Assembly (NCBI GenBank): GCA_019359115.1
Contig: JAHHHW010000070.1
Location: 1-64,000 of the forward strand
DNA length: 64,000 bases
Source: Pelatocladus maniniholoensis HA4357-MV3
Lineage (GTDB): Bacteria; Cyanobacteriota; Cyanobacteriia; Cyanobacteriales; Nostocaceae
Reading direction: 5' to 3'
The notes under the pieces are model-generated. The model saw only the letters and a program-made list of their open reading frames with translations. It was not told the DNA's origin and searched no databases. Numbering within the stretch: position 1 is the first letter of the stretch; each line of letters opens with the position of its first letter. This document shows, one piece after another, positions 42,508 through 54,002 of this stretch. Position numbers and translations under genes: made by a program.

Positions 42508-43425
42508 ATGACTCCTATTTGGTATAACCGTAAATTTTGGGCTATTGTTGCTCAACTTATTGCTGTTTTTATTGCAGTTGCGATCGCATTGATATTATGG
42601 ATAAACCTGACAGATAATTTGCAGCAACTTGGTATTCAATTGGGTTTTGATTTTCTCAATTCTCAAGCTTCTTTTGATATTGGTGAAACTCCGATTGCTT
42701 ATCAAGCTTCTGACCCCTATCGTCGGGCTTTATTAGTAGGTTTAATCAATTCTCTTCGAGTGATAATCTTTGGAATTATCCTGGCTACAGCTATTGGTAT
42801 TATTGTTGGGATAGCAAGACTATCTGATAATTGGTTGGTGCGGAAACTAGCTTTAATTTATGTAGAAATTCTGCGTAATACACCTTTACTTTTGCAATTA
42901 TTCTTCTGGTATTTTGCAGTATTTTTAAGCTTACCACAAGCAGAAAAGACAGTTTCGTTTTTGGGATTAATTGAAATTAGTAATCGGGGAGTTTTCTTTC
43001 CTTTTGGAATTCACTTTTCTCCGGAATTATCAACATTAGCTCTTGGCTTGACTTTGTACACTGGAGCTTTTATTGCCGAAATTATTAGAGCCGGAATTTT
43101 ATCAGTATCAAAAGGACAATGGGAAGCTGCAAAAGCATTGGGTTTAAAATCAGGATTAGTCTTGCGTTTAGTTATTTTTCCCCAAGCTTTGCGGTTAATT
43201 ATTCCACCATTAACAAGTCAATATCTGAATTTAGCTAAGAATTCAAGTTTAGCGATCGCGATTGGTTATCCTGATATTTACTTTGTGGCTTCAACGACTT
43301 TTAATCAAACTGGTCGAGCTGTAGAGGTGATGTTGCTAATTATGATTACCTATTTAACCATAAGTTTAGTTATCTCATTTATGATGAATTTGCTCAATCA
43401 GACTGTGCAACTCAAGGAAAGATAA
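42508..43425 (+). CDS. natG: Amino acid ABC transporter permease (NatG-like)
   Basis: This permease of about 306 residues has membrane segments near residues 10-30 and several in the 80-300 range; the EAAKALGLKSGLVLRLVIFPQ loop is the ABC permease motif. A TTG start at 42406 would add 34 residues and cannot be excluded; ATG 42508 lacks a clear ribosome binding site. It belongs to the His/Glu/Gln/Arg/opine permease family. It forms a heterodimer partner for the next permease by analogy with the Nat system. Confidence 0.85.
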   Translation: MTPIWYNRKFWAIVAQLIAVFIAVAIALILWINLTDNLQQLGIQLGFDFLNSQASFDIGETPIAYQASDPYRRALLVGLINSLRVIIFGIILATAIGIIVGIARLSDNWLVRKLALIYVEILRNTPLLLQLFFWYFAVFLSLPQAEKTVSFLGLIEISNRGVFFPFGIHFSPELSTLALGLTLYTGAFIAEIIRAGILSVSKGQWEAAKALGLKSGLVLRLVIFPQALRLIIPPLTSQYLNLAKNSSLAIAIGYPDIYFVASTTFNQTGRAVEVMLLIMITYLTISLVISFMMNLLNQTVQLKER

Positions 43426-43429
43426 GCAA

Positions 43430-44449
43430 ATGTTAAATCAAAATATTCGTAAATGGTTCAAAAAGAATCTTTTTAATACCTGGTACAACAGTATCTTGAC
43501 TATAGTTTGTGTTTGGTTACTAATTTATGCAATCACAAATATTTTTAACTGGGTATTTAACCAAGCACAATGGTCAGTAATTAAAGCTAATTTACCTTTG
43601 TTTTTAGTAGGTCGTTATCCTGCTGAACTTTATTGGCGATTATGGTTAGTACTAGCTATTATTTTAAGTCTTTCAATAGTATCATGGGCAATTTTTACGC
43701 AGCGTCTTGCTAGCCGTTTGAATCCGATTTTACCTATAGCATGGGCGCTATCTTTTCCAGTAGTGTTATTGTTAATTGGTGGTGGATTAGGGTTACAGTC
43801 TGTAGATACAAATTTATGGAATGGGTTATTACTGACTCTTGTAACTGCTGTGATCAGTATAGTGATTTCTTTCCCTTTGGGTGTTCTTTTAGCATTGGGG
43901 CGTCAGAGTAAATTATTTGTCATCAAAAATTTTTCGATCCTTTATATCGAAATTGTACGTGGATTGCCATTGATTGGTATTCTATTTTTAGCTCAGGTGA
44001 TGCTACCCTTATTTTTACCAATAGAATTTCGTTTAGATCGAGTCGTCAGAGGGATTGCTGGTTTAACTCTTTTTAGTGCTGCCTATTTAGCAGAAAACGT
44101 GCGCGGGGGATTACAATCAATTCCAAGTGGACAATATGAAGCAGCCAGAGCCTTGGGATTGAATACTGTTTTTATGATGTTATTTATTATTTTACCGCAA
44201 GCTTTGCGAGCAGTAATTCCGGCTTTGGTTGGGCAATTTATCGGTTTATTTAAAGATACTTCCTTATTATCAATTGTCGGATTGTTAGAATTAACTGGTA
44301 TTTCCCGTTCAATTTTGGCACAACCACAGTATATTAATCGTTATGCAGAAGTTTATTTATTTATTGGCTTGCTTTATTGGGTATTTTGTTATGCAATGTC
44401 CTTAGCTTCGCAGCGATTAGAAAAGCAATTGGGGATTGGGAAAAGATGA
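43430..44449 (+). CDS. natH: Amino acid ABC transporter permease (NatH-like)
   Basis: This 339-residue permease has about eight membrane segments and the motif [21 protein letters not shown]. It begins 5 nt after the preceding permease and its stop codon overlaps the start of the ATPase gene by 4 nt (ATGA), proving a tightly coupled operon. Together with NatG-like and BgtA-like subunits it would form the membrane channel for amino acid uptake. Confidence 0.87.
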   Translation: MLNQNIRKWFKKNLFNTWYNSILTIVCVWLLIYAITNIFNWVFNQAQWSVIKANLPLFLVGRYPAELYWRLWLVLAIILSLSIVSWAIFTQRLASRLNPILPIAWALSFPVVLLLIGGGLGLQSVDTNLWNGLLLTLVTAVISIVISFPLGVLLALGRQSKLFVIKNFSILYIEIVRGLPLIGILFLAQVMLPLFLPIEFRLDRVVRGIAGLTLFSAAYLAENVRGGLQSIPSGQYEAARALGLNTVFMMLFIILPQALRAVIPALVGQFIGLFKDTSLLSIVGLLELTGISRSILAQPQYINRYAEVYLFIGLLYWVFCYAMSLASQRLEKQLGIGKR

Positions 44450-45186
44450 ATATACAAGAGCCGATTATTATTGCCCAAGATGTACAGAAATGGTATGGCA
44501 AATTCCATGTTTTACAGGGTGCTAGTCTGACGGTAAACCGGGGAGAAGTTGTGGTGATTATGGGGCCTTCTGGTTCCGGGAAATCGACTTTTATTCGCAC
44601 TTTTAACGCCCTAGAAGACTATCAACAAGGACGTATAGAAATAGACGGAATTGCTTTAACAGATGATCTACGCAATATTGAAGCAATTCGACAAGAAGTA
44701 GGGATGGTGTTTCAGCAGTTCAACTTATTTCCACATTTAACGGTACTGCAAAATATAACTTTAGCGCCAATTTGGGTACGGAAGCGATCGCGTATCAAAG
44801 CCGAAGAACTAGGGATGCAGTTATTAGAACGAGTTGGAATCTTGGAACAAGCGCAAAAATACCCAGAACAACTTTCAGGAGGACAACAACAACGGGTAGC
44901 GATCGCTCGTGCTTTAGCAATGCAACCCAAAGTTATGCTGTTTGATGAACCAACATCTGCACTTGATCCAGAGATGGTACGTGAAGTGTTGGATGTGATC
45001 AAAACTCTGGCTGCGGATGGAATGACAATGGTAGTTGTCACCCACGAAGTTGGGTTTGCAAGGGAAGTAGCTGATCGAGTTATTCTTATGGATGGGGGTG
45101 TAATTGTAGAAGTAGCTACACCAGCAGAATTTTTTCAAAATCCCCAACAGGAACGTACTCGTAAGTTTTTATCTCAAATTCTTTAA
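44446..45186 (+). CDS. bgtA: Amino acid ABC transporter ATPase (BgtA-like)
   Basis: This 246-residue ATPase has Walker [10 protein letters not shown] (about 39-47), signature [14 protein letters not shown] and Walker [15 protein letters not shown], then H in [16 protein letters not shown] 44446 overlaps the stop of the NatH-like gene by 4 nt. The last 18 nt overlap the convergent efflux pump gene. In Anabaena, BgtA energises the NatFGH system, and this cluster has the same gene order. Confidence 0.93.
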   Translation: MNIQEPIIIAQDVQKWYGKFHVLQGASLTVNRGEVVVIMGPSGSGKSTFIRTFNALEDYQQGRIEIDGIALTDDLRNIEAIRQEVGMVFQQFNLFPHLTVLQNITLAPIWVRKRSRIKAEELGMQLLERVGILEQAQKYPEQLSGGQQQRVAIARALAMQPKVMLFDEPTSALDPEMVREVLDVIKTLAADGMTMVVVTHEVGFAREVADRVILMDGGVIVEVATPAEFFQNPQQERTRKFLSQIL

Positions 45187-48100
45187 GGGAGATTGGACTA
45201 ATACCGTTGCTCGCGTTCTGCGTCCAGAGAAATCATGTAGTAAACCCATCAGCGCAGGTACAACGGTGGGAGTCAAAATAGTGGAAAATGCCAAACCACC
45301 AGTCAGGACAATGCCTAATCCTTGGTATAATTCTGAACCCTGACCCGGTAGTACTGCTAAAGGTAACATTCCTAACACACTAGTTCCCGCAGACATGAAA
45401 ATTGCCCGTAGGCGATCGCTGGTTGCATTATAGAGTGATGCATCATAATCTTCGCCTGCTTCCTGAAGTTGCAAGGCTCTATCGACTAACAGAATGGCGT
45501 TGTTGACAACCACACCTGTCAAAATCACAAATCCCAATGCTGTAATCATATCTAACGCCACATTCATTCCGGGAATGCGGTTGGCAATAACTAGGCTTAA
45601 GAGTGCGCCACTCATTCCCATTGGTACAGTAGCCATAATTACTACTGGGTAAAGGAATGAGCGATAAAGTGCCACTAATAATAAGTATGTAATCAAAATC
45701 GAAAATGCAAACGCAGCAGCTAGTTGAGCAACAGTGGCTGCTAACTGATCTGCGGAACCCGCCAATTCTAGCCGATAGCCTGTAGGTAAATTCGCACGCA
45801 AAGGAGCGAGAATTTGATTTTCAGTACGTTCTACTAAAGTAGCAAGCGGTGCATCCGGTGCGAGGGAGACGGTGAGGCTAATTGATCGCTCTAAATCCAC
45901 GTGATTAATTACATCCGGCCCAATCGTTTCGCTGACTTGAGCAACATCACCTAGTTGCACCTGTCGTCCCTGAGCATACAGTGGCAATTGTCGCAGTTGT
46001 TCTGGTGTTTCCACGGAGGTATTTTGTAACTCCACTGAAACATCAAGTTCTTCTTTGCCATCAATGTAATCGGAAGCAATGCGTCCACCCAATGCAGCTT
46101 CTACCATTGAACCAATGTCAGCTTCCGAGAGTCCCACTTCTGCAATACGTTCTCGATTGGGAATCACTTGCAGTTCTCCGGCTCCTGTGACAAAGTTGGA
46201 ACGTACATTCTGCACTCCGGAAAGTTGTCGCAATTTACCTGTAATTTGTTTCTCCAGATCATTGATCTGATTGAGATCAGCCCCGACAATATCCACTTCA
46301 AACTCCTTACCAGGATCGCGGAAAATAGAAATGCGAGTTGGGACTATAAAGCGGTATCCAGCAAAATTGTTACTTTGGGCGCGCAACCGATCTACCATTT
46401 CAGCTAACCCAGTGGTGGTGGCAAATTCTGATTTTAAGATTGTGGCTATCCCCCGTAGTGCGCCGGGACGATCAACATACAAAATACGCTCAACTTCTGG
46501 TTGCGATCGCAAAAATTCTCGGATTGATTCAGACTGGCGAATTGCTTCGGGAATACTGGTTCCTGGTAAAGGTTCCGCCCGCAAGACAACTAAGTTACGA
46601 TTACCTTCTGGTAAATAATCCGCAGGTGGCATTAGCACAACACTGATGAAAAGTAAAGCAACAGGAATCGACAGTACTATTAATCTCCGACCAATTCGCT
46701 TGCGTCCTAGTGACCAACTAACTGTAGAAGCGAGAAAGTTTTCTAATTTACCCTGAAAATGACGAAATACGGCTGAAGATTTGGCAACCGATCGCTCCAA
46801 CAAATTACCACCTCGATATTCGCCACCTTCCATCATTTGCATTGCTTCCGATTGCTTGAGGAACAATCCAGAAAGCATGGGGACTAAAGTCAATGCGGCA
46901 AATAAGGAGAATAAGGAAGAAGCAGAAAGAGCGATCGCCATATCAGCATAAAGTTGCCCAGCTTCTCCCGTCACCATAATTAATGGCGCAAACACCACAA
47001 CGTTAGTCAGGGTAGAACCAAGCATCGCGCCCCAAACTTCTTGTGTACCTTCAATCGCTGCGCGCATGGCACTTTTACCCTGCTGCATATGGGTGAAGAT
47101 ATTCTCAATCACGACGATGGCGTTATCTACAACCATACCCACCGCAAATGCCAATCCTGCCAAACTGATAATGTTTAATGTCCGTCCCAATGCAGACATG
47201 ACGATAAACACCATAATCAGTGTAGTCGGAATTGTGATTGCCACCACCGCCACGGTACGCATGGAACCGAGGAACAAAACTAAGACAATGGTAGCTAGCA
47301 GCGCCCCACTCACCAAATTACCTTGAACAAAAGCCACCGATTGATTAATATATTGGCTCTCGTCATAGTTGAAGACAAAACGAATTCCCTGATTTTGCCG
47401 ATCAAATTCTGTTTGCAGTGCAGCAATTTCCGCGCGAACACCTTTAGCAACCTCTGGGACATTTGCCCCAATTTGCCGAATTACACCAACTGCTACCCCT
47501 GGTTTGCCGTTAAATATCAACGCACTATCTTGCGGTTTGCGCCCCATCTGTACTTGAGCCACATCCCGCAAGTAAACTGTACCGGACTGATCACGTCGCA
47601 GTACAAAGCCTTCTATTTGTGATAAATCTTGCGATCGGCTGACTGTGCGTACTCGATATTCCCGTCGTCCCAAAATTAACGGCCCACCCCGGATATCGCG
47701 GTTGTTTTCCCGCAGTACCTCCACCACGTTACCAATCGTGAGGTTGCGATCAGACAATGCTTTTGGATCAACCTTCACTTCTACTTCTCGCTCTTGTCCA
47801 CCGACTACGAGAAATTGTCCTGTTCCCTCCACTCGCCGCAAGCGGGGAATCACCACTTCTTCGGCTAAATCTCGATAGCGGTTAGCATCCGGTTGAAATC
47901 CTTGTTTTGTATCAAAAGGAATCCACATCATCGGGGAACTATTACCGCCCACCAGTTCTACACTCGATTCCTGGGCTTCTGGAGGTAAGCTTTCCACCTG
48001 CTGCAAGCGGTTGATCACATCAATCATCCGCTCTTGCAAATTAGCATCCTGAGTAAATTCTAATGTAATGCTACTGCGTCCAGATCGAGAATTACTACTA

Positions 48101-48339
48101 ATTTCCTGTACACCCAGCACCTCTTCCATTTGCTCTTCAATCGGGCGCGTAATCAGGTCTTCTACCTCCGTCGGTCCTGCTCCTGGGTATGTGGTGGTAA
48201 TCGTAATTTCCGGGCGATCGCCCCCTGGTTGCAACTCTAAAGGCAGATTCAGCAGCGAAAATACTCCCAATATTGCTAGCAAGCAAAACAGGACAAAAGT
48301 ACCATGTCGCCAACGCACAGAAGTTTCGATAAAGTTCAT
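45169..48339 (-). CDS. RND efflux pump, HAE1/AcrB type
   Basis: This 1056-residue inner-membrane proton-driven pump has an N-terminal membrane helix ([20 protein letters not shown]), two large periplasmic loops, and a membrane core with [17 protein letters not shown], where the acidic residue of the proton relay lies. The second half repeats the pattern ([17 protein letters not shown]). Length and layout fit the HAE1/hydrophobic-drug family. The 3' end overlaps bgtA by 18 nt (convergent). Its adaptor gene is upstream on the same strand with 60 bp between. Substrates are unknown. A TolC partner is not in the window. Confidence 0.95.
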   Translation of the reverse strand: MNFIETSVRWRHGTFVLFCLLAILGVFSLLNLPLELQPGGDRPEITITTTYPGAGPTEVEDLITRPIEEQMEEVLGVQEISSNSRSGRSSITLEFTQDANLQERMIDVINRLQQVESLPPEAQESSVELVGGNSSPMMWIPFDTKQGFQPDANRYRDLAEEVVIPRLRRVEGTGQFLVVGGQEREVEVKVDPKALSDRNLTIGNVVEVLRENNRDIRGGPLILGRREYRVRTVSRSQDLSQIEGFVLRRDQSGTVYLRDVAQVQMGRKPQDSALIFNGKPGVAVGVIRQIGANVPEVAKGVRAEIAALQTEFDRQNQGIRFVFNYDESQYINQSVAFVQGNLVSGALLATIVLVLFLGSMRTVAVVAITIPTTLIMVFIVMSALGRTLNIISLAGLAFAVGMVVDNAIVVIENIFTHMQQGKSAMRAAIEGTQEVWGAMLGSTLTNVVVFAPLIMVTGEAGQLYADMAIALSASSLFSLFAALTLVPMLSGLFLKQSEAMQMMEGGEYRGGNLLERSVAKSSAVFRHFQGKLENFLASTVSWSLGRKRIGRRLIVLSIPVALLFISVVLMPPADYLPEGNRNLVVLRAEPLPGTSIPEAIRQSESIREFLRSQPEVERILYVDRPGALRGIATILKSEFATTTGLAEMVDRLRAQSNNFAGYRFIVPTRISIFRDPGKEFEVDIVGADLNQINDLEKQITGKLRQLSGVQNVRSNFVTGAGELQVIPNRERIAEVGLSEADIGSMVEAALGGRIASDYIDGKEELDVSVELQNTSVETPEQLRQLPLYAQGRQVQLGDVAQVSETIGPDVINHVDLERSISLTVSLAPDAPLATLVERTENQILAPLRANLPTGYRLELAGSADQLAATVAQLAAAFAFSILITYLLLVALYRSFLYPVVIMATVPMGMSGALLSLVIANRIPGMNVALDMITALGFVILTGVVVNNAILLVDRALQLQEAGEDYDASLYNATSDRLRAIFMSAGTSVLGMLPLAVLPGQGSELYQGLGIVLTGGLAFSTILTPTVVPALMGLLHDFSGRRTRATVLVQSPLKNLR

Positions 48340-48399
48340 AGTGGGATTGGGGATGAATCAGTTAACAGTTAACAGTTAACAGTTTAATTTGATCACTGA

Positions 48400-49737
48400 T
48401 CACTGATTAGTTGGATCAACTATTTTCACTGGCGCACCATCTTGCAAGCCGTCACCGCCACGTAGGACGATGCGTTGTCCGGTTTGTAGGGAGGAATGAT
48501 AAATTGCCATGTCTTTGCCCATGTCAGCAATCATTTCTACCTGAATTTGTTTGGCTTTGCCATCGGTGACTGTGAAGACAAACCATTCGTTTTGTCTTCT
48601 GGTTAAGGCATCTCGCGAGACGACAAAACTAGAACGATTTGCAGGCATCTTTAGGTTGCCTGCGATCGCCATCCCTGGTAATAATCCTGATGGTGGTTTG
48701 TTAATTTGGACACGTACTCGTTGACGACGGGAGGCACTGTCGGCAGAGGGAACGACGGCGGTGATTGTCGCTCGTTGTTTCCATTGTGGTAGGGCGCGAG
48801 CTGTGAGTTCAATTGCCATACCGGGAGTAACTCGACCAGTTAATTCTTCTGGTAACTCTAAGAAAATGTCAAAGCGATCGCCTGCTACTAGGGTGACAAT
48901 TTGATTAGAGCTTTGCACCAAATCACCATTGCTGACGTGTCGTGTCTGCACTACACCCGATTCAGATGCCACAATCCGAGTTCGTTGTTTTGCTAGTTGT
49001 ACTTGTGCGAGGTTAGCTTGGGCTGCTTCTACGTTGGCTTTCTGGGCGGCAATTTCTTCTTGAATTGGCCCTGCTTTGGCTTCTGCAAGTTCAGCTTGAG
49101 CTTCTAACAGTGTTCCCTGGATGTCATTTAAATTTGTTTGAGCTTCCACTAGTGTTCTTTGTGACAATGCACCTTCTTTCACTAGGTCACTAGTACGCTT
49201 GAGGTTATCCCGTGCTTCTTGTTCTCGTGCTTTGGCAGATGTGACGGCTGCTTGACGTTGAGCAATAATTTCTGGACGAGTACCTACTTCTAAGCGTGCT
49301 AAATTGCTACGTTGCTGTGCTAGTTGCGCCTGTGCTTGAGCGATCGCCAATTGCTGATCAGAGTCATCTAAGACAGCAATTACCATTCCTGCCTTGACGC
49401 GATCGCCTGGTTGCACTAAGATTTTTTCGACAGTTCCACTAGTTTGAGCGCGAAGTGTGGATTGTTGAGTGGCTTCCACCTGTCCCAAAAGCTGTACATT
49501 CCTGGTAGCAGTTCCAGTGGCCAGAGCGATCGTTTCAATGGGGCGTGGGGATGGTGCTTGCTGCTGTTGAGCCACAGAAGGTTGCGGTGCGCCACCAGGA
49601 GCCAGCATCCGCCAAAGGATAATACCCCCAGTGGTTAAAAACAAAATTATCAATGTCCGGAACCAGGGTTTGCCAGAACGAGTAGAACTGTCTGATTGGG
49701 TTTGATGGGTTGAAACTGGAGCTTCAGAAGTATCCAT
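48400..49737 (-). CDS. RND efflux adaptor (membrane fusion protein)
   Basis: This adaptor of about 445 residues has an N-terminal membrane anchor (about 27-46, TLIILFLTTGGIILWRM). A lipoyl-type half-domain TSGTVEKILVQPGDRVKAG follows, then a coiled coil (about 120-230), a second half TRIVASESGVVQTRHVSNGD, and a beta-barrel. It partners the downstream AcrB-type pump as a bridge to an outer-membrane channel. ATG 49737 is preferred to TTG 49752. It is cotranscribed with the pump, separated by a 60-bp repeat. Confidence 0.9.
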   Translation of the reverse strand: MDTSEAPVSTHQTQSDSSTRSGKPWFRTLIILFLTTGGIILWRMLAPGGAPQPSVAQQQQAPSPRPIETIALATGTATRNVQLLGQVEATQQSTLRAQTSGTVEKILVQPGDRVKAGMVIAVLDDSDQQLAIAQAQAQLAQQRSNLARLEVGTRPEIIAQRQAAVTSAKAREQEARDNLKRTSDLVKEGALSQRTLVEAQTNLNDIQGTLLEAQAELAEAKAGPIQEEIAAQKANVEAAQANLAQVQLAKQRTRIVASESGVVQTRHVSNGDLVQSSNQIVTLVAGDRFDIFLELPEELTGRVTPGMAIELTARALPQWKQRATITAVVPSADSASRRQRVRVQINKPPSGLLPGMAIAGNLKMPANRSSFVVSRDALTRRQNEWFVFTVTDGKAKQIQVEMIADMGKDMAIYHSSLQTGQRIVLRGGDGLQDGAPVKIVDPTNQ

Positions 49738-49808
49738 AGCGGTTGATGGCAAGCTATTGAGGATTTAGGACTAATGAGTGAGAAGCCAGAATACAGAAAG
49801 AACAATAT

Positions 49809-49912
49809 TAGACCTCTTGCAAAAATACATGAGTGCAAGAGTTGGGAAAAGGGTAAAGGGAAAAGGATTTTTCTATTCCTTTAACCTTTGCCCTGACTTC
49901 TGCAAGAAGTTT
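49809..49912. mobile_element. Degraded second copy of the AGACCTCTTGCAAAA element
   Basis: The left end TAGACCTCTTGCAAAAATA (49809-49827) equals 40055-40073. The right end near 49896-49912 (CTTCTGCAAGAAGTTTA) is a mutated version of TTTTGCAAGAGGTCTA. It lies upstream of the efflux adaptor gene. No frame is present inside. Confidence 0.65.
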
Positions 49913-50025
49913 AATCAAAATGCTGAAAGTCTTCTTAGTTTATAGTTTGATAGATAAATGTGACAAAATAATGTCAGAATTTGTAGTTTGATAGAGAAAT
50001 ATTACAAAAGAGTTTAAATCTGGAT

Positions 50026-50451
50026 TTAAATTGCGATGGTGCGATCGCTTTCACGCTTAATTTTATCTAGTCCTTGATAGCGAATTAGTTCGCTGACTCG
50101 TTCCCGTGATAAACCCAACTCGCGACTAATGTTAGCTTCAAGTTGATTAGGCTCGGTGATTGAGAACTCAAATTTCATCGTTTTGAGAGGTGAGTGATTT
50201 GTTTTCACATTCACTAGCGAAACTCCTTTGGCTTGAAGAACTTTCACCTCAATCGCCACTACCTTTTTCATGATCTGCCGTACTAATTGCGTATCCGCTT
50301 GCAGGTATTTTTTATGACTGTAGGTATGATTGAGTATTCGATCTCCCACTAAACCGCTTCCCACCCAAAAAACCAGTCCAATCAACGGTAATGATGACCA
50401 AAACACAAACCCTAATGTTTGTAATACTGGAAAAAGTTGAAGTTGACGCAT
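50026..50451 (-). CDS. Small membrane-anchored hypothetical protein
   Basis: This 141-residue protein has one membrane helix near the N-terminus (about 10-35, LGFVFWSSLPLIGLVFWVGSG). A soluble segment with strands follows (KKVVAIEVKVLQAKGVSLVN) and then a helix with RELGLSRERVSELIRYQGLD, which looks HTH-like but is probably just amphipathic. It is divergently placed next to a response regulator gene, with about 115 bp between the starts. No known family was recalled. It may be co-regulated with the regulator. Confidence 0.65.
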   Translation of the reverse strand: MRQLQLFPVLQTLGFVFWSSLPLIGLVFWVGSGLVGDRILNHTYSHKKYLQADTQLVRQIMKKVVAIEVKVLQAKGVSLVNVKTNHSPLKTMKFEFSITEPNQLEANISRELGLSRERVSELIRYQGLDKIKRESDRTIAI

Positions 50452-50566
50452 GGAAGGAATAGACTTGATTGCTTGATGTTAATTGCTGATCGTCACTTCT
50501 ATGTCACTCAGTTAGCTTAATCTTAAAACTAGCAAGTGAAATTTACAGCAAGCTGATATAAATGGG
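50452..50566. promoter_or_regulatory. Divergent promoter region
   Basis: 115 bp separate two divergent starts. The sequence is AT-rich with a possible TGATATAAA-like -10 near 50553 for the regulator. No operator repeat is certain. Confidence 0.3.
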
Positions 50567-51244
50567 ATGTTGATCTTACTGGTTGAAGACGATCTAGCCC
50601 AATTAGAACCACTGCGGGCTGCACTATTGAAAGTAGGGCATACAGTAGATGCAATTGAAGATGGAGAAACAGCACAATGGTTTGCTTTTCAAAAAGATTA
50701 TGACTTATTGATTCTAGATTGGATGTTACCTAAGATGAGTGGGGTAGAACTGTGTCAGTCATATCGAAGAGCAGGTAAAGTCGCTCCAGTACTGATATTG
50801 ACTGCAAAAGACACGGTTACAGATAAGGTAATGGGTTTAGATGCGGGTGCGGATGATTACTTAGTCAAACCAGTAGATGTATTAGAACTTTTGGCGCGGG
50901 TACGAGCATTGGGAAGGCGATCGCCAATGTGGCAAGGAGATATACTCAGCTTAAGTGGGTTACATCTGCATGTATCTAATTTGACGATTGAACTTGATGC
51001 AATCACAACTCAACTTTCTAGCCGGGAGTTCCAATTGATGGAATATTTGATGCGACATCCCCGCCAAATTTTATCTCATGATCAGATTGAGCAAGCCCTG
51101 TGGAGTAGCGGAGAAGAACCCGAAAGTAATGCAGTCACAACTTTGGTACGCCGCTTGCGCCAACGTCTGCAAATCATTGGGGCTAGAGATTGGCTCGAAA
51201 CGGTGCATCGGGTAGGCTATCGGTTGAATCCGCCGAATTCATAA
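50567..51244 (+). CDS. rppA: OmpR-family response regulator, RppA-like
   Basis: This 225-residue regulator has a receiver domain with phospho-acceptor D51 (LILDWMLPKMSG), acidic D8/D9 and conserved K101 (DDYLVKPVD), followed by a winged-helix output domain (REFQLMEYLMRHPRQILSHD, then VHRVGYRLN). The distinctive blocks LDAGADDYLVKP and GRRSPMWQGDIL resemble the cyanobacterial RppA group by memory, where RppA works with kinase RppB on photosynthesis or redox genes. No kinase is adjacent, so it is an orphan here. The rppA label is probable, not proven. Confidence 0.8.
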   Translation: MLILLVEDDLAQLEPLRAALLKVGHTVDAIEDGETAQWFAFQKDYDLLILDWMLPKMSGVELCQSYRRAGKVAPVLILTAKDTVTDKVMGLDAGADDYLVKPVDVLELLARVRALGRRSPMWQGDILSLSGLHLHVSNLTIELDAITTQLSSREFQLMEYLMRHPRQILSHDQIEQALWSSGEEPESNAVTTLVRRLRQRLQIIGARDWLETVHRVGYRLNPPNS

Positions 51245-51325
51245 CAATTCGTGGAAATAGGGTTTTAAACATTAATCATCCCAAAGACATTGAAACCTGA
51301 CACAGATGCGAGTTCGGTATAACGC

Positions 51326-51438
51326 AATACGGTTCGGAGCAGATAAATCGATTGATATTGAAACCCACTAGAGACGCGATATATCGCGTCTGGTACAATC
51401 CGAAAATTATGACGAAAAATCCTTAACCGAACCGTATT
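51326..51438. mobile_element. 113-bp foldback with AATACGGTTCGG ends
   Basis: AATACGGTTCGG (51326-51337) is the reverse complement of CCGAACCGTATT (51427-51438). The interior contains the palindrome GAGACGCGATATATCGCGTC. The right end recurs at 1906-1917. It lies between convergent rppA-like and ftsH genes. No frame is present. Confidence 0.75.
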
Positions 51439-51469
51439 AATTGTCATCCCACCAACAAACGACCAACCC

Positions 51470-53389
51470 CTAGCCGCTAACAACTAACTGTTGCTTTTCA
51501 GGTAACTGGGTATACTCAGCAACAATTTTACGGAATTGCTCTCCTTCTATAGTTTCCTGTTCCACTAATAAGTCTACAAGACGATCTACTAATGCTCGGT
51601 TTTCACGGATTATTTTTCGAGCTTGTTGGTAACAAAAAATAGCCATTTCTCGCACTTGTCTATCAATCTTGGTGGCCATTTCTTCTGAATATTCGTTGCG
51701 GCTGACCCAATCCCTACCCAAAAAGACATCACTATTTTGAGTTTCCAAAGCTACTAGTCCCAAGTCAGACATCCCGTACATTGTCACCATCTTTCGAGCT
51801 AGGTTCGCAACCATTTTCAAATCGTTACTAGCGCCACCTGTAACTTCAGATTCTCCAAATACTTCTGCTTCTGAGGCTTTTCCTCCCAGTGTCATGGTAA
51901 TGTTGTCTTGTATCCAAGCACGAGTGTAAAGACCACTATCAATCATCTCTTCATTGAGAATTTGCTGAGAGAAACCACCGACTCCACCAGAACGGGGAAT
52001 AATGGTGACTTTGTTTAAAGGGTCTGCGTGGGGTAAAAGTGTAGCCAACAAAGCGTGTCCCACCTCGTGATAGGCAATCAATCGCTTTTTGTTGCTATCT
52101 AACAATGGGTTGAGAGTTAACCCAATCGTCAGCCTATCAATAGCATCGTCAATTTCTATCTGTGTAATTAAATCTTTGCGTCTGCGTGCTGTGAGAATAG
52201 CTGCTTCATTCAACAGGTTAGCTAAATCTGCCCCTGTAAAACCAGGGGTACGGCGTGCAACAACTTCTAGGGAAACTGCTGGGTCAACCTTCTTATTACG
52301 AGCGTGAACTTTTAAAATTTCCAAACGCCCTTTCCTGTCTGGTGCATCAACAATTACCTGACGGTCAAATCTTCCGGGTCTGAGTAATGCTGCATCCAAA
52401 ACATCTGGGCGGTTAGTAGCAGCAATAATAATAATGCCTGTATTGCCCTCAAAACCATCCATTTCGGTCAGCAACTGGTTAAGAGTTTGCTCTCTCTCGT
52501 CGTTACCACCACCAATACCAGCACCCCGTTGTCTACCAACAGCATCAATTTCATCGATAAATATCAAACAAGGAGCATTATCTTTGGCTTTTTTGAATAA
52601 GTCACGGACGCGAGATGCACCCACACCAACAAACATTTCCACAAATTCTGAACCGGAAATGCTAAAGAAAGGAACACCTGCTTCCCCAGCAATGGCTTTT
52701 GCTAGTAAGGTTTTACCAGTACCCGGAGGTCCTACTAACAGCACTCCTTTGGGGATGCGTGCGCCAACAGCAGTAAATTTTTCTGGTTGTTTGAGGAAGG
52801 TAACAACTTCTTGCAGTTCTTCTTTGGCTTCTTCAATACCCGCTACATCATCGAATTTGATACCAGTTTTTGCCTCCATTTGAAAACGAGCTCTGGATTT
52901 ACCAAAATTCATGGCTTGACTAGAAGCATTCGTAGAGCGGCGTAGGAACAATAACATTAAAGCAACCAGTGGCAAAATCCACATGAGATTGATCAAAAGA
53001 CCAACAGCAGCTTTACTATTAGTAGAGGAAACCTCGTCAAATTGAACATTTCTATTAGCTTTAAGTGTATTGATTAATTCTGGGTTTTGATCCAAAAGCT
53101 TTACACGTAGCGGTTGAGCATTTGGTTCCTGTCCCTTGAGATACACATCTGCTACTTTTTCAGTTTCGTCCAAATCTACCCTGACGACTTCTCCATCTTC
53201 AATTTTTTGGAGCAGTTTACCATAGCTAAGAGTGTTGTTGTCCTGCTGCTGCTCTGCTTTTTGTGCTAAGGCTGGAGTACCTATCACAAATCCTGGCAAC
53301 ATCATCATACCAGCTACCAACGCCCCTGCCAAAGCTGTACGTTTTGTCGGTCGCTGTTTTGTTGACACCTTTTTCTCAAAACTTCTCAT
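51470..53389 (-). CDS. ftsH: ATP-dependent zinc metalloprotease FtsH
   Basis: This 639-residue membrane protease degrades damaged membrane proteins, including photosystem II subunits in cyanobacteria. It has an N-terminal hydrophobic segment (20-42), a short lumenal/periplasmic domain, a second helix (about 127-150), and an AAA module with Walker A GPPGTGKT (220-227) and FIDEID (277-282). The M41 protease site HEVGH is at 441-445. The start at 53389 has AAGG upstream. The full length is normal, so it should be functional. Which of the paralogous cyanobacterial FtsH proteins it is cannot be told. Confidence 0.97.
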   Translation of the reverse strand: MRSFEKKVSTKQRPTKRTALAGALVAGMMMLPGFVIGTPALAQKAEQQQDNNTLSYGKLLQKIEDGEVVRVDLDETEKVADVYLKGQEPNAQPLRVKLLDQNPELINTLKANRNVQFDEVSSTNSKAAVGLLINLMWILPLVALMLLFLRRSTNASSQAMNFGKSRARFQMEAKTGIKFDDVAGIEEAKEELQEVVTFLKQPEKFTAVGARIPKGVLLVGPPGTGKTLLAKAIAGEAGVPFFSISGSEFVEMFVGVGASRVRDLFKKAKDNAPCLIFIDEIDAVGRQRGAGIGGGNDEREQTLNQLLTEMDGFEGNTGIIIIAATNRPDVLDAALLRPGRFDRQVIVDAPDRKGRLEILKVHARNKKVDPAVSLEVVARRTPGFTGADLANLLNEAAILTARRRKDLITQIEIDDAIDRLTIGLTLNPLLDSNKKRLIAYHEVGHALLATLLPHADPLNKVTIIPRSGGVGGFSQQILNEEMIDSGLYTRAWIQDNITMTLGGKASEAEVFGESEVTGGASNDLKMVANLARKMVTMYGMSDLGLVALETQNSDVFLGRDWVSRNEYSEEMATKIDRQVREMAIFCYQQARKIIRENRALVDRLVDLLVEQETIEGEQFRKIVAEYTQLPEKQQLVVSG

Positions 53390-53561
53390 AAGAATTACCC
53401 TTTGTCCGCTGCCATGATCTGAGCGCTGGTTTTTTTATAGCTTTTCTTTTAGTAAAGAGTAGAAATAAGCTTTTCTCACTCTAGTGTAGCTCTGCCTTCA
53501 GAATATTAGGATACCTTCTGCTTTGTGCTGTTGGTACTTCTATTTTAAAAGTAGAGAACAG

Positions 53562-53666
53562 AGATTGAGGATTGAGGATTGAGGATTGAGAATTGAGAAT
53601 TGAGGATTGAGGATTGAGGATTGAGGATTGAGGATTGAGGATTGAGGATTGAGGATTGAGGATTGG
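53562..53666. repeat. 7-bp tandem repeat (GATTGAG type)
   Basis: About 15 copies of GATTGAG/GAGGATT with single changes (AATTGAG) lie in tandem. It is one of the longest heptamer tracts here, upstream of ftsH on the far side of its promoter. No coding function is seen. Confidence 0.9.
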
Positions 53667-53876
53667 GGATTATTAATCCTTTTATAGCAAGCGCCATGTT
53701 GGTTAGGACACTAGAGCTAGGACATACTCCATGGCTTCTCGCAATGTTCCAAAATTCTCCAGTTGTTTGCGAATCCGACTTTTTAACCATGACCAAGATT
53801 TTTCAATCCGGTTTAAATCTGGTGAATAAGGTGGTAAATACCAAACCTCACAGCCTGCTGCTTGGACCAGTTCTTC

Positions 53877-54002
53877 AGGGATCTCCAAATAATAAAATGC
53901 CCAGCCGTCGAGGCGCGCCTCTTAGGCGAAAGCGCCTAAATTCTTGGGAAGGCGCCAAAATATATTTAATACGGCGCTTGCTTTTATTACTTGGAAGTGC
54001 CT
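53877..54002. mobile_element. Nested foldback 1 inside the IS630 transposase
   Basis: The left arm AGGGATCTCCAAATAATAAAA (53877 on; 21 nt) is matched on the other strand by a near copy ending at about 54002 (TTTTATTACTTGGAAGTGCCT). The interior is GC-rich and palindromic (AGGCGCGCCT and GGCGAAAGCGCC). It splits GGRIE from ELVQAAG in the transposase, shifting the frame. Confidence 0.7.
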
